A stretch of DNA of 64,000 nt from positions 1 through 64,000 of the forward strand of contig NZ_BOLM01000008.1 in NCBI RefSeq assembly GCF_016861605.1, given 5' to 3'. A program made the translations under genes and the position numbers. Shown in pieces: positions 29,081 to 38,020 of the stretch. The stretch comes from Levilactobacillus wangkuiensis. GTDB taxonomy: Bacteria; Bacillota; Bacilli; Lactobacillales; Lactobacillaceae. Each line of letters begins with the position of its first letter. Position 1 is the first letter of the stretch. Below the pieces are notes generated by a model. The model saw only the letters and a list, made by a program, of their open reading frames with translations. It did not search any database and was not told the DNA's origin.

Positions 29081-29638
29081 TTAATCTTGGTCATCGGCCT
29101 CAATCAAGCCATACCGACCGTCGTTACGACGGTAGACGATGCTGATACCATTAGTTTCAGCGTCTTCGTAGATAAAGAAGTCATGGCCTAACATGTCCAT
29201 TTGCAGAACGGCCTCTTCATTATCCATTGGCTTCAATGAAACCCGCTTGGTGCGGACAACTTCTAATTCGTTACTGTCAGCCGGTTTTTCACTGTCAGTG
29301 TCCGGTGAGAAGTCGAGATTCTTGTAACCCTTTTCCCGGGACTTACGGTTGACCTTGGTCTTGTACTTACGAATTTGACGTTCCAGCTTGTCCGTTACCA
29401 GGTCAACACTTGCATATAAGTCCGGAGAGGTTTCCTCTGCCCGTAATGTCAAGTATGGGAGTGGGATTGTTACTTCAACCTTCGCTGTCTTGTTTTGGTA
29501 GACCTTCAGGTTGACATGCGCAATTGCCTCAACGTTGTTGTCGAAATATTTCTCCAACTTGCTGATACGCTTTTCAACGTAATCCCGTATTGCGTCAGTA
29601 ACTTCGATGTTTTCACCACGAATATTAAATGTGAGCAT
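29081..29638 (-). CDS. hpf: Ribosome hibernation promoting factor, long form
   Basis: This 185-residue protein has an N-terminal S30AE domain (residues 1-95, with VEKRISKLEKYFDNN) that blocks the decoding centre. A charged linker follows. The C-terminal domain (EEAVLQMDMLGHDFFIYED, then YRRNDGRYGLIE) dimerises two ribosomes into 100S particles. Both domains being present marks the long HPF of Firmicutes. It sits between comFC and secA, a conserved order. The gene has its own terminator. Confidence 0.96.
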   Translation of the reverse strand: MLTFNIRGENIEVTDAIRDYVEKRISKLEKYFDNNVEAIAHVNLKVYQNKTAKVEVTIPLPYLTLRAEETSPDLYASVDLVTDKLERQIRKYKTKVNRKSREKGYKNLDFSPDTDSEKPADSNELEVVRTKRVSLKPMDNEEAVLQMDMLGHDFFIYEDAETNGISIVYRRNDGRYGLIEADDQD

Positions 29639-29777
29639 AAAACTTCTCTCCCTTCAGCCAAGAATTCCTTGGCTTGCTCAGCATTAGAAGGACCACTCTT
29701 CTAATATGCTTTGCTTACACTTATTATAATAGAAAGCCCTACCAGAAACAATTAATCTAATCATTTTTACCTACCCC

Positions 29778-30455
29778 TTAACGTGCTAAAGTCAGGCTAG
29801 TAACCGCTTTCGCCCCTCCCAAATAAATTTGGTCAGCGGCGTGACGCAGGGTCCGCCCCGTCGTGTACACATCATCTAAGAGTAAAACGCGTTGTCCGTG
29901 GAGAATCTGACTGGCGTTGGGTGCCAGGGTAAATGGCTGGGGTGTCCGCAACCGGTCGGCCCTAGCCTTGGCCGATTGCGGCCGTTCCTTGTGCGTTGCT
30001 CGAACCAACAGGGCCTGCTGGAAAGGCTGGTTTCGCAGCCAGCCGGTCACCTGATTGAACCCCCGCGTCCGCCAGGTTGTCTGATCCACCGGAATCGGCA
30101 CCAACACATCATAGGTCTCCCGCTGCAGGGCCGCCGCCAGTGGGGCCTGCATCAGGACTCGCAATGCGTAATCCCCCTGAAATTTATATTGCTGCATGTA
30201 GGCCTTCATCGCCACATCATACACGTAAACGGCATGGTTGGTCAGTGGACGCCCTGACCAGCGCTGACAATCCAGGCAAACAGTCTCATCGATTTGCTGC
30301 CGACCGCATGCCGGACAATGCTGACTCGTAATCGCCGCAAACCGGTGTTGACACGTGTCACAGACGGTGGCCTGCGCAATCGGTGCGAACCGCCAAATTT
30401 GGGCTAACGTCAGCGTCGCTTGCAGCTGGCGGCCGCACCAGACACAGGCGCTCAT
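29778..30455 (-). CDS. comFC: ComF family protein, competence-linked phosphoribosyltransferase
   Basis: This 225-residue protein has N-terminal cysteine pairs (CVWCGRQ, CDTCQHRF, CPACGRQ, CLDCQRW) that form a zinc-ribbon-like region. A phosphoribosyltransferase domain follows, with the PRPP loop VLLLDDVYTTGRTLRHA. ComFC acts with ComFA in natural transformation, probably on incoming single strands. Its ATG overlaps the comFA stop by four bases. Presence does not prove the strain is competent. Confidence 0.93.
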   Translation of the reverse strand: MSACVWCGRQLQATLTLAQIWRFAPIAQATVCDTCQHRFAAITSQHCPACGRQQIDETVCLDCQRWSGRPLTNHAVYVYDVAMKAYMQQYKFQGDYALRVLMQAPLAAALQRETYDVLVPIPVDQTTWRTRGFNQVTGWLRNQPFQQALLVRATHKERPQSAKARADRLRTPQPFTLAPNASQILHGQRVLLLDDVYTTGRTLRHAADQIYLGGAKAVTSLTLAR

Positions 30456-31768
30456 GGCCGCCCACCCTGGCGTCTGCCCTGGAGATTGAGGTGAGCGATC
30501 ATCCCCCGCGCCAACCGCACCCGTTTGGTATGACTATGGCAGTAACAGGTGACCTGCCCACTGGGAAAGTCCGCACTTCGGCCAACTCGTCCGGCAATCT
30601 GGACCAGGGCGGCCGTCGAAAAGACCGGGTCATCTCCGCCCAAAATCACCACGGCAATATTGGGAAAGGTGACCCCCCGTTCCAAAATCGTGGTCGTGAT
30701 CAAGAAGGGAATCGTCTCGTCGCGCATCGCCTGGACCTTGGTCGGCCGGTCCGGGTCCGCCGCATGGACGGTCACCCCGCCCTGAATCCCAGCCAGTTGC
30801 AGGGCCTGACTGATCACCGGCAGATCCACCACGTGCGGCACAAACAATAGGAACCGCTGATGCTTGGCCAAATAGCCCCGTAACTGGTGAATCAACGCGC
30901 TCGGCAGGCGATTGCGTAAAAGTCCCTCCCGCCACCGCCACGCTAACCGGAGATCAATCTGTGGCAACAAATGGCCGTGATAGCGCAATGGCACGTAGGT
31001 CACCGCTAACTGATGCCGACGAACCTGTTGCTGCAGGTCGTTGCCGGGCGTTGCGGTCAATAACAGATGACACCCCTGCGGCTTCTGGGCATTGGCAATG
31101 GCCCGTTGGAGCATTGGACTGGTCGCCAGTGGAAAGGCATCCACCTCGTCCACGACAATCAGGTCAAAGGCGGCCTTGAAGCGTAATAGTTGATGCGTGG
31201 TACAGATGGTCAGCGGACAATAAGCATACGGGTCGGCCTGACCACCGTATAACAAGGCCTGCGCGACCCCGCCAAATGCCTGACGCAACCGTGGGGCAAG
31301 TTCCAAGCACACGTCCACTCGTGGCGAGGTCCAGGCGACCCGCCAGCCTTGGGCCAATGCCCAGGCCAGCGCCGGATAGACGATTTCCGTCTTCCCCGCC
31401 CCGGTGACCGCCCACAGTAGGTGGTCCGTTCGTGTTTTCACGTGCCGTAACACAGCCTGTGCCGCCACGTCTTGTTGCGCACTCAACTGCCCTGTCCAAG
31501 TCAATCCCCCCGATTTGACGCGCGCAAACCGGTTGGGCTCCGGAATAGTGTATAATTCATGTTGCGAGGTCAATCGGCCTAGCTGCAGGCACTGGCGACA
31601 ATACCAGTCGCCGTTGGCCAACCGGTCCGTGACCGCTAACCACTGCCCACAGCGCTGACACTGCCGCCGTTCACCCACGGTTCTTAACGCCCGTTGCCCC
31701 ACCGCTCCATTTGCGGGTGCTCCTCGCAACGGTAACTGGCGGCCAAAAAAGTCTTCATCATTTTGCAC
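30452..31768 (-). CDS. comFA: ComFA, DEAD-box-like DNA translocase of the competence system
   Basis: This 438-residue helicase-type ATPase has an N-terminal zinc finger (CQRCG, CRQCLQLG), Walker A TGAGKTEIVYP, Walker B VVDEVDAF, and the late motif QIAGRVGRSADFPSG. It powers uptake of single-stranded DNA across the membrane. The start is GTG 31768 after GGAGGAG. The divergent yvyE gene begins 81 bases away, so the two share a promoter region. I see no convincing competence box there. Confidence 0.94.
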   Translation of the reverse strand: MQNDEDFFGRQLPLRGAPANGAVGQRALRTVGERRQCQRCGQWLAVTDRLANGDWYCRQCLQLGRLTSQHELYTIPEPNRFARVKSGGLTWTGQLSAQQDVAAQAVLRHVKTRTDHLLWAVTGAGKTEIVYPALAWALAQGWRVAWTSPRVDVCLELAPRLRQAFGGVAQALLYGGQADPYAYCPLTICTTHQLLRFKAAFDLIVVDEVDAFPLATSPMLQRAIANAQKPQGCHLLLTATPGNDLQQQVRRHQLAVTYVPLRYHGHLLPQIDLRLAWRWREGLLRNRLPSALIHQLRGYLAKHQRFLLFVPHVVDLPVISQALQLAGIQGGVTVHAADPDRPTKVQAMRDETIPFLITTTILERGVTFPNIAVVILGGDDPVFSTAALVQIAGRVGRSADFPSGQVTCYCHSHTKRVRLARGMIAHLNLQGRRQGGRP

Positions 31769-31849
31769 GGCTACTCCTCCTTACGGTGACTCTACTAGTT
31801 AACTCCGTAAAAGAAGGCCGATTATTTTTTTGAAAGGTGCTTTTTTAAA

Positions 31850-32515
31850 ATGGAAACAGATTATTTAACCATCCAAGCGAGCGGCAACCATGAGCTCGAA
31901 ATTAAAAAATCGCGGTTCATCGCCGATCTCGGCCGGGTCACCACGGAGGATGACGCCAAGGCCTTTTTGGCGGACGTGACGGCTCGTGAAGCAAAGGCCA
32001 CTCACCATTGCTGGGCCTACTTGATTGGCGAGCACGACGAAATCCAACGGGAAAGCGATAACGGCGAGCCCTCCGGAACCGCGGGCGTGCCCATTCTGAC
32101 CGTCCTGCAACGCAATCATCTGCACAACGTGATTGCCGTGGTCACCCGGTACTTTGGCGGCATCAAATTGGGCGCTGGTGGCTTGATTCGCGCTTACAGC
32201 AACGCCACCTCGACCGGTATCGAAGCGGTTGGCGTGGTCAAATTGGTCCGCCAACAGGAACTGACCCTCACCGTCGACTACCCCAACTACGACCGGCTCA
32301 ACCACTACCTCACCGAAAACGCCATCAGCATCCTGGCCACCAACTATACGGACCAGGTCGCCGTCACGATTGCGGTCGATTTGGCTGCCGTCGCTGACAC
32401 CCAGGCCGCCATCACTAACCTGTTGAGCGACCGACTGACGGTTGTCGTGGGTGACATCGCCTACAACGAAGTCCCAGTGGAAATCAACGCCAGCAGTCGC
32501 GACACCACGGATTAA
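31850..32515 (+). CDS. YigZ/YvyE (IMPACT) family protein
   Basis: This 221-residue protein begins with an N-terminal UPF0029 domain bearing ESDNGEPSGTAGVPIL and VTRYFGGIKLGAGGLIRAYS, both family signatures. A C-terminal ferredoxin-like DUF1949 domain follows. The eukaryotic relative IMPACT regulates translation. The bacterial role is unsettled. It is divergent from comFA and convergent with tagO, with a shared bidirectional terminator. Confidence 0.92.
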   Translation: METDYLTIQASGNHELEIKKSRFIADLGRVTTEDDAKAFLADVTAREAKATHHCWAYLIGEHDEIQRESDNGEPSGTAGVPILTVLQRNHLHNVIAVVTRYFGGIKLGAGGLIRAYSNATSTGIEAVGVVKLVRQQELTLTVDYPNYDRLNHYLTENAISILATNYTDQVAVTIAVDLAAVADTQAAITNLLSDRLTVVVGDIAYNEVPVEINASSRDTTD

Positions 32516-32539
32516 TTCTTCTACTAATACATTGGTAAA

Positions 32540-32586
32540 CGAAAAGGTGTGCCGTCAGAATTTTCTGGCGACACACCTTTTTTGGT
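32540..32586. terminator. Bidirectional terminator between yvyE and tagO
   Basis: AAAGGTGTG and CACACCTTT form the outer stem with CGTCAGAA/TTCTGGCG inside. It has TTTTTT on the plus strand and AAAA before the stem, so it can serve both converging genes. Confidence 0.88.
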
Positions 32587-32604
32587 TAAACATCTGATTG
32601 ATTC

Positions 32605-33702
32605 CTACTCGTCAGAATTTTTCGACGTAAGTTTTTGAACCACACGGTTGATCCAGTGCAGCAAGGGCTGTCGATTCGAACCGACCAGGCCAATGGCCTC
32701 CACGAAGAGTTCCAGTCCAATCAGGATGGCCACCGTCAGCAGGACGGACCCCCAGATGGTGGACAACGGGTAAAGTAAGGAAATAAAGGAAAAAATCAAC
32801 GCGATTCCGTAGATAACCAGCACCGTTTGCCGGTGGGTTAAGCCCAACTGCATCAAGCGGTGATGCAAGTGATGCTTATCCGCATGCGAAATGGGCTGCC
32901 GATTTAAGATCCGGCGAATCATGGCGTACACGGTATCCGTGATGGGCACCCCGAGAATGATCACGGGGATGATCACGGAAATAAACGTCACATTCTTTAA
33001 CCCATATAGGGAGAAACAGGCAATCATGAACCCAATAAACTGGGCGCCGGTATCCCCTAAATAAATCCGGGCTGGGAAAAAGTTATACGGTAAGAACCCA
33101 ACCATGGCCGCCACCAACGCGAAAATCATGATGGCAACCCAGGTGTTGGCCACGTTTAAGAAGAACAAACCGGTAATCCCGGTAGTCGTCAACGCAATGA
33201 TTGAGACCCCGGTCGCCAATCCATCCAGCCCATCGATCAGGTTGATGGCATTCACGATGGCCACAATCCACAGCAACGTGATTGGCAGGGCTAACCAGCC
33301 AAAGTGCCAGACGCCCACGAAGGGTAAGGTCAGGTAACGCATCCGCACGCCGGCCACGAAATAAACTTCTAGGGCCGCCAGCAGTTGTCCTAAAATCTTT
33401 TGCTTGGGGGAAAGCTCGAAGACATCATCGATCATGCCCTCAGCAACAATAATACATTCACCACCGAACAACCCCCACAGCTGCTGCGTTGGCATTTGGT
33501 CACGTAACAAAAACATGGTTGAAAATGTAAACGCAATGAAGATGGCTAGGCCACCCAGGGTCGGCATGGGAACTTTGTTGACCCGGCGTTGATTCGGTTT
33601 ATCCACCGCACCAATTTGAAACGCAAAGCGGCGTACAAACGGGGTTAGGACCGCGGAGATAATCATGGTAGCAAATAAGCTAACAATAATCTCAAATTTC
33701 AT
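32605..33702 (-). CDS. tagO: Undecaprenyl-phosphate N-acetylglucosaminyl-1-phosphate transferase
   Basis: This 365-residue polytopic membrane enzyme of the MraY/WecA family catalyses the first step of wall teichoic acid (and related glycan) synthesis on undecaprenyl phosphate. About ten membrane spans are visible. The cytoplasmic aspartate loops EGMIDDVFELSPKQK, NLIDGLDGLATG and YLGDTGAQFIGF are intact, as is the histidine-rich loop SHADKHHLHHRLMQ typical of the WecA branch rather than MraY. It stands alone, convergent with yvyE. Confidence 0.93.
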   Translation of the reverse strand: MKFEIIVSLFATMIISAVLTPFVRRFAFQIGAVDKPNQRRVNKVPMPTLGGLAIFIAFTFSTMFLLRDQMPTQQLWGLFGGECIIVAEGMIDDVFELSPKQKILGQLLAALEVYFVAGVRMRYLTLPFVGVWHFGWLALPITLLWIVAIVNAINLIDGLDGLATGVSIIALTTTGITGLFFLNVANTWVAIMIFALVAAMVGFLPYNFFPARIYLGDTGAQFIGFMIACFSLYGLKNVTFISVIIPVIILGVPITDTVYAMIRRILNRQPISHADKHHLHHRLMQLGLTHRQTVLVIYGIALIFSFISLLYPLSTIWGSVLLTVAILIGLELFVEAIGLVGSNRQPLLHWINRVVQKLTSKNSDE

Positions 33703-33878
33703 TAAAGTGTCCTCTTTCTTTCATTCAACTCTTTTGCTAATTATACAAATCTATGAAATTAAACACAACCGCCTTTTCAGACTCATCAGAGAAAAATAAG
33801 CTTTGTTCAGCCAACTAACACAATTCACAAAGTACCCCACTCCGGGTTTGTGAATTAAAAATTAATTCATAAAGTTTG

Positions 33879-33892
33879 TGTAAGCGTTTCCT
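33879..33892 (+). promoter_or_regulatory. cre-like CcpA site
   Basis: TGTAAGCGTTTCCT matches TGWAANCGNTNWCA at 12 of 14 positions, 67 bases upstream of the -35 of the lrgA promoter. CcpA with P-Ser-HPr is the likely reader. Whether it activates or represses is not clear from position; a site upstream of the -35 is compatible with activation. Confidence 0.55.
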
Positions 33893-34003
33893 TTCTATCC
33901 ACTTGGGCGATTTCGTGCACAAGTGTACAGACGAAAGCCTAAAATTCACAGATTTTTCTTGTGCAAATCAGGCAAAAGCCATATAATAGGTTTGTGTCAT
34001 TGA

Positions 34004-34064
34004 GAAAGGTTTCACATTTCATTTGTGTCCAAGCTATTTATCCTATTTCCTTGTGAAACCTTTC
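34004..34064 (+). promoter_or_regulatory. Leader inverted repeat of the lrgA transcript
   Basis: GAAAGGTTTCACA and TGTGAAACCTTTC are perfectly complementary over 13 bp with a 35-base loop. The first arm begins about ten bases after the predicted transcription start. The second ends 46 bases before the start codon. No T-run follows, so it is not a plain terminator. Confidence 0.75.
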
Positions 34065-34110
34065 CAGTCGTCCGTCACTTTGGTTTGTATTTTGAAAGGA
34101 GATTTTTCTA

Positions 34111-34551
34111 TTGGCTGCTAATGATAAAGCAACAAAGACAGAAACGGCTAAAGAAGAACAAGCTTCACCCATCTTAATTCAAATGGGGATCTTCGCCGCT
34201 ATCCTGTTTGTTTCCAGCCTAATTTCCCCACTGTTCCCAGCAACGTTCCCAGTTCCAACGCCTGTTATCGGTTTGGTAATCCTTTACATCTTATTGGCTT
34301 CCCACATCGTTAAGTTACGTAACGTTGAAAAATTTGGGGACTTCATGATCAGTTTGATTGCCTTCTTGTTCGTTCCTTCAGGTATCCAATTGGCTGCTAG
34401 CCTGGACATCTTAAAGGCACAAGGGGTTCAACTGGTTGTCGTTATCTTAATTGCAACGATTGTCCTGCTGGTTGTTGTGGCTTACACGACCGCCGGATTC
34501 ATCTGGCTTCGGAAGAACGTCTTCCATCGTGACGTTAACGTCGAAGAATAA
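34111..34551 (+). CDS. lrgA: CidA/LrgA-family membrane protein
   Basis: This 146-residue protein has a charged 20-residue N-terminus and then four membrane segments in the LrgA pattern (PVIGLVILYILL, FLFVPSGIQLAASLDIL). The start is TTG 34111 with AAAGGAG nine bases upstream. LrgA/CidA proteins were described as antiholin- and holin-like; in B. subtilis the related PftA works with PftB as a pyruvate facilitator. The cre site upstream fits a carbon-linked role. It is followed 45 bases later by lrgB. Confidence 0.88.
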   Translation: MAANDKATKTETAKEEQASPILIQMGIFAAILFVSSLISPLFPATFPVPTPVIGLVILYILLASHIVKLRNVEKFGDFMISLIAFLFVPSGIQLAASLDILKAQGVQLVVVILIATIVLLVVVAYTTAGFIWLRKNVFHRDVNVEE

Positions 34552-34595
34552 ATTCGTCGACTGCTACTACTTTCACTAGAAAAGGATGAAAATTT

Positions 34596-35402
34596 ATGAT
34601 GACTTTAACTGCAACTGCCCATATGGCAGCTTGGGGCAAATGGCTCGGTGACGCGTTAGGAACTAACGCCGCTGGTGCTTCTGCCGGTAACGCTTTATTT
34701 GGTATTTTTCTATCATTAGTTGTTTACTTATTCGGTCAATGGTTATTCAAGATCGGTAAAGGTTTCTTCTTATTCCAACCTCTGTTCGTTGGGATGGTCT
34801 TAGGGATCTTCATTCTGTTCCTGTTTGCTAAGGCATTCGGAACGGACACGGCTACTTTCTACAAGTCAGCCTACTTACCAGGTGGTAACATTATCTTCTG
34901 GTTCTTGAACCCAGCTACTATCGCCTTCGCTATTCCTCTGTACCGTCGGAATGACGTTGTTAAGAAGTTCTGGTTGGAAATCGTGCTTTCCCTGATCGTT
35001 GGGTTAGTTATTTCCTTGTTCGTTATCTACTACGTATCAAAGCTTATCGGTTTGGACAACGTTGGTATTGCTTCAATGATGCCACAAGCTGCCACGACCG
35101 CCATCGCGATGCCTATTGCCGGTGCTATCGGTGGTAACACTGCCGTTACTGCCATGGCCTGCATCCTCAACGCCGTTATCATTTACGCCTTGGGTGACTG
35201 GCTCGTTAAGTTCTTCCATGTTAACAGCGACCCAATTGGTGCCGGACTTGGTTTAGGTACTGCCGGACACACGGTTGGCTCTGCTAAGGCCTTACAACTT
35301 GGTTCTATCCAAGGGTCTATGGCATCCATCGCCGTTGTTGTTATCTCTATCGTTGTTGATATCGTTGTTCCACCATTTGCTTCTATGATGGGCTTAATCT
35401 AA
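34596..35402 (+). CDS. lrgB: LrgB/CidB-family membrane protein
   Basis: This 268-residue polytopic protein carries the LrgB features: PQAATTAIAMPIAGAIGG and GLGTAGHTVGSAKALQLG near the C-terminus. It pairs with LrgA as a two-part membrane system, possibly for pyruvate or related small acids, or in control of autolysis. Two adjacent ATGs (34596, 34599) are possible starts. Its codon and base composition is richer in T at third positions than neighbouring genes, consistent with high expression. Confidence 0.9.
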   Translation: MMTLTATAHMAAWGKWLGDALGTNAAGASAGNALFGIFLSLVVYLFGQWLFKIGKGFFLFQPLFVGMVLGIFILFLFAKAFGTDTATFYKSAYLPGGNIIFWFLNPATIAFAIPLYRRNDVVKKFWLEIVLSLIVGLVISLFVIYYVSKLIGLDNVGIASMMPQAATTAIAMPIAGAIGGNTAVTAMACILNAVIIYALGDWLVKFFHVNSDPIGAGLGLGTAGHTVGSAKALQLGSIQGSMASIAVVVISIVVDIVVPPFASMMGLI

Positions 35403-35423
35403 GCTAACTTAAACTAGCTTGCT

Positions 35424-35459
35424 ATAAACACCGAATCCACTTGGGTTCGGTGTTTTTTT
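35424..35459 (+). terminator. Terminator of the lrgAB operon
   Basis: AAACACCGAA and TTCGGTGTTT form a perfect stem followed by TTTTTG. Confidence 0.92.
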
Positions 35460-35527
35460 GCGCTCTTTTGTCTTAGGTTTGGTTTTGGGTCAAGGGACTT
35501 AGGTCAAACCCGTCAATCACTTGCAAT

Positions 35528-35705
35528 TGGCCGCCTGCGGCTTCCAGGACTACGCCTGCTGTGGGGCCGGTTTCCGCCTGGGGTGCGGGCTCCCACCTCA
35601 ACTTTGAGCCCTGCTAAGCTCATGCAGGTCTCAAAGATTGTCCCATTCTGTAAGCCGGCCCAAGAACGCCGACTAACAGAATCGACACAGCCGTCTCCGT
35701 CCTGG
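35528..35705 (+). repeat. Structured intergenic repeat, subfamily B, diverged copy 2
   Basis: It keeps the B order: GCTGTGGGG, a degraded second arm (GGTTTCCGCC), the hairpin CTTTGAGCC...GGTCTCAAAG, and a fourth hairpin ATTCTGT-A-AG...CT-A-ACAGAAT with the A.A mismatch, then CGACACAGCC. The closing stem is poorly kept. The rest of 35460-36120 has no gene I can support; a 69-codon frame here is a translation of the repeat and its flank. Confidence 0.55.
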
Positions 35706-36117
35706 CTTCCTCCGGCTCTTGATTGTGCGTTGCTTGATGTGTTCGCTTAGCCCGTTTGGCCCAAGACCTTGAACCCGGGCCCAAACGCAAGCTCAACCGC
35801 CACGTCGTCTGTTGAGCAGCCAAGAGCAACTCTTTTAGCTACTCTTACTTCCCCACCTCGTTAGCAAGTTTTGTTAAAAAGCGTCCGCTAACATGAACTG
35901 CTTCACACAACCCGCAATTTGCCCGTCTAGATATCATTCTCCACGACTTTACTGGTGAGTTGGTAAACTTACCCATGAACGGCTAAAGTCTCTAATAGTG
36001 CCGAATATCACTGAAATTCAGTAGTCCTAAATTGCCTACTAACTGACGTCCCGGCTCATGGATGATCCTACCGCCAAATTGATTAGTTGGAAAATCGTTC
36101 ACCTGTTCTAAATTGCG

Positions 36118-36174
36118 CACAAAAGGCGCTCCCCCGACAACCGTGTAAACGGCTGCTTAAGGAACGCCTTTTCT
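36118..36174 (-). terminator. Terminator of kimA
   Basis: On the minus strand AAAAGGCGTTCC and GGAGCGCCTTTT pair, with GCCGTTTACACGGT inside, ending in TTTTGTG. Confidence 0.82.
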
Positions 36175-36181
36175 GGTGAAA

Positions 36182-38020
36182 CTACTCTTTTAAGTGATAG
36201 TTATAAGTTGAAACGATGATATTTTCCCGTGAGTTCAGGATAGTCCGTAAGCGTAACGCCGTTTGGTTATGCAGAACATTTTGCCACGGGTGCCGCGGAA
36301 CGAACTGCGGTACCAGGACCGTGGTCGTAAAGTTCCGTTCAGCCGCCCGTTTGGCAATCACGTCACAGAACCGCAACGTTGGCGTGGCAATGGAGCGGTA
36401 AGACGAATGGATATCCACGAACCGGATATCTGGGAACTCCTCTTTGAACTCCTGAGCCGTCTTGTGTTCCTTCTCTGGATTTTCATCGAAGGACACGTGC
36501 ATCGCAATCACGTAGTCCCCAATGGACCGCGCGTAGTTGATGGCGCCGGACGTCACCCGGGTAATGTTGCTGACCAGCACGATAACGGTTGCCCCGTCAT
36601 ACTCGTGGATGTCAGCCCGTTCCTTTTCCGCAACTCGCAACTGTTTCGCGACGTTATGGTAATGACCATTAATCCGATAAAACAGTAACAGAATCAATGG
36701 CATAATGATCAGGTATGGCCAAACATTGCCAAAACGCAGCAGCAGTAAGACGGTGACCAGTCCCAGTGAGATTAAGGCCCCTAACAAGTTAATCAGCGCC
36801 TTACCAACCCACCAGCCTTCACGTGTTCTGAACCAGTGAATGATCATCCCAGACTGTGACAGGACAAATGGCACGAAAACCCCAATTGCATAGAGGGGAA
36901 TCAGCAGCGTCGTTTGACCATGGAAAATCAGGATCAGGACAATGGCCCCAACGGCTAACGAGATAATCCCGTTGGAATACCCTAATCGGTCCCCCCGGTC
37001 GAGGTACGCGTGTGGCAGGAATTTATCCTTGGCTAAGTTGTAGGCCAAGATTGGAAAGGCCGAGAACCCAGTGTTCGCAGCCACGGCTAAAATCATGGCC
37101 GTTGACAGTTGGAAAATATAATACAGCACACCGTGACCGAAGACCGCCGTCCCAATTTGAGACAGCACGGTCTGGCTGCTCTGTGGCCGAATCCCCATGT
37201 AGTAACTCAGGAACGTAATCCCAGCGAAGAAGATGGCCAGGATACCCGCCATAATGGCCAACGTTGCCGCTGCATTATGCCGTTTCGGCTCCTTGAAGTT
37301 TGGCACCGCGTTACTAATGGCTTCGACCCCCGTCAATGAAGATGACCCGGACGAGAACGCCCGCAGGAACAGCAACAGCGTCATACCCTTTACGGGATCG
37401 CCAAATGGGGTTGCCGCAGCGTGATACGTGATATTTCCACTCATGATGTTGTAGAAGCCAACACCAATCATCACGATGATCATCCCAATGAACAGGTAGA
37501 CCGGAATCGTCAGAAAGGCCGCCGACTCCTTCATGCCCCGTAAGTTCAAAAGCATAATCCCAATAACGATTAAGACTGATACCAATACGGAATACGGATA
37601 CAGCGCTGGAATCGCCGAGGTAATCGCCTCGGTCCCAGAAGTCGTTGAAACCGCCACGGTCAGCATATAATCAACCAGCAAGGAACCCCCAGCGACTAAC
37701 CCGGCCGATTGGCCCCAGTTGGTGCTAGCAACCACGTACGCGCCACCCCCGGAAGGATACGCGTGAATGATCTGCTGGTAAGAAAGCGTGATCGCAAATA
37801 ACAGAACTAAGACCAGGGCAGCAACCCACAATTGATACATCAAAGCGGCTGCTGATAAGGTAATCAGAACTGTCGTAATTTGCTCAGTACCATAAGCCAC
37901 GGAAGATAACGCATCAGACGAGAGTAAGGCTAACGCTTTAAACTTGGTTAACGCCTGACCGCCTTCGTCCATGGTCTTGAGGGGTTTACCAATTAAAACC
38001 CGCTTTAAATAACGCCACAT
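36182..38020 (-). CDS. kimA: KimA-type high-affinity potassium importer
   Basis: This 612-residue APC-superfamily transporter closely follows B. subtilis KimA (YdaO) from the first residues (RVLIGKPLKT; ALALLSSDALSSVAYGTEQI) through the core (GGSLLVDYMLTVAVS; ANTGFSAFP) to the cytoplasmic C-terminal domain (IHSSYRSIATP, VPQFVPRHPW, VSTYNYHLKE). It has 12 membrane segments and a soluble tail of about 150 residues. KimA imports K+ with protons and is shut by c-di-AMP. I see no c-di-AMP riboswitch upstream, so control here may act on the protein alone. DarA, another c-di-AMP receptor, is encoded at 52196-52525. Confidence 0.93.
   Translation of the reverse strand: MWRYLKRVLIGKPLKTMDEGGQALTKFKALALLSSDALSSVAYGTEQITTVLITLSAAALMYQLWVAALVLVLLFAITLSYQQIIHAYPSGGGAYVVASTNWGQSAGLVAGGSLLVDYMLTVAVSTTSGTEAITSAIPALYPYSVLVSVLIVIGIMLLNLRGMKESAAFLTIPVYLFIGMIIVMIGVGFYNIMSGNITYHAAATPFGDPVKGMTLLLFLRAFSSGSSSLTGVEAISNAVPNFKEPKRHNAAATLAIMAGILAIFFAGITFLSYYMGIRPQSSQTVLSQIGTAVFGHGVLYYIFQLSTAMILAVAANTGFSAFPILAYNLAKDKFLPHAYLDRGDRLGYSNGIISLAVGAIVLILIFHGQTTLLIPLYAIGVFVPFVLSQSGMIIHWFRTREGWWVGKALINLLGALISLGLVTVLLLLRFGNVWPYLIIMPLILLLFYRINGHYHNVAKQLRVAEKERADIHEYDGATVIVLVSNITRVTSGAINYARSIGDYVIAMHVSFDENPEKEHKTAQEFKEEFPDIRFVDIHSSYRSIATPTLRFCDVIAKRAAERNFTTTVLVPQFVPRHPWQNVLHNQTALRLRTILNSRENIIVSTYNYHLKE

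Larger units (their letters stand above)
33703..34110 (+). promoter_or_regulatory. lrgAB-type operon control region
   Basis: This 400-base gap holds several inverted repeats. AATTCACAAA (33822-33831) pairs with TTTGTGAATT (33847-33856). TGAATTAAAAATTAATTCA (33851-33869) is a palindrome. A cre-like site lies at 33879-33892, and a promoter follows with TTGTGC (33959-33964), 17 bp, and TATAAT (33982-33987). The untranslated leader then carries a 13-bp perfect inverted repeat at 34004-34016 and 34052-34064. Confidence 0.7.

Noticed and set aside
31769-31849. Competence (ComX/SigH-type) box before comFA
   Set aside because: TACGGAGT is only a partial match to the streptococcal TACGAATA box, and no second competence gene is available in the window for comparison.
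36182-38020. Amino-acid permease call for the APC-superfamily gene
   Set aside because: Full-length agreement with KimA, including the cytoplasmic tail motifs, supports a potassium importer instead.
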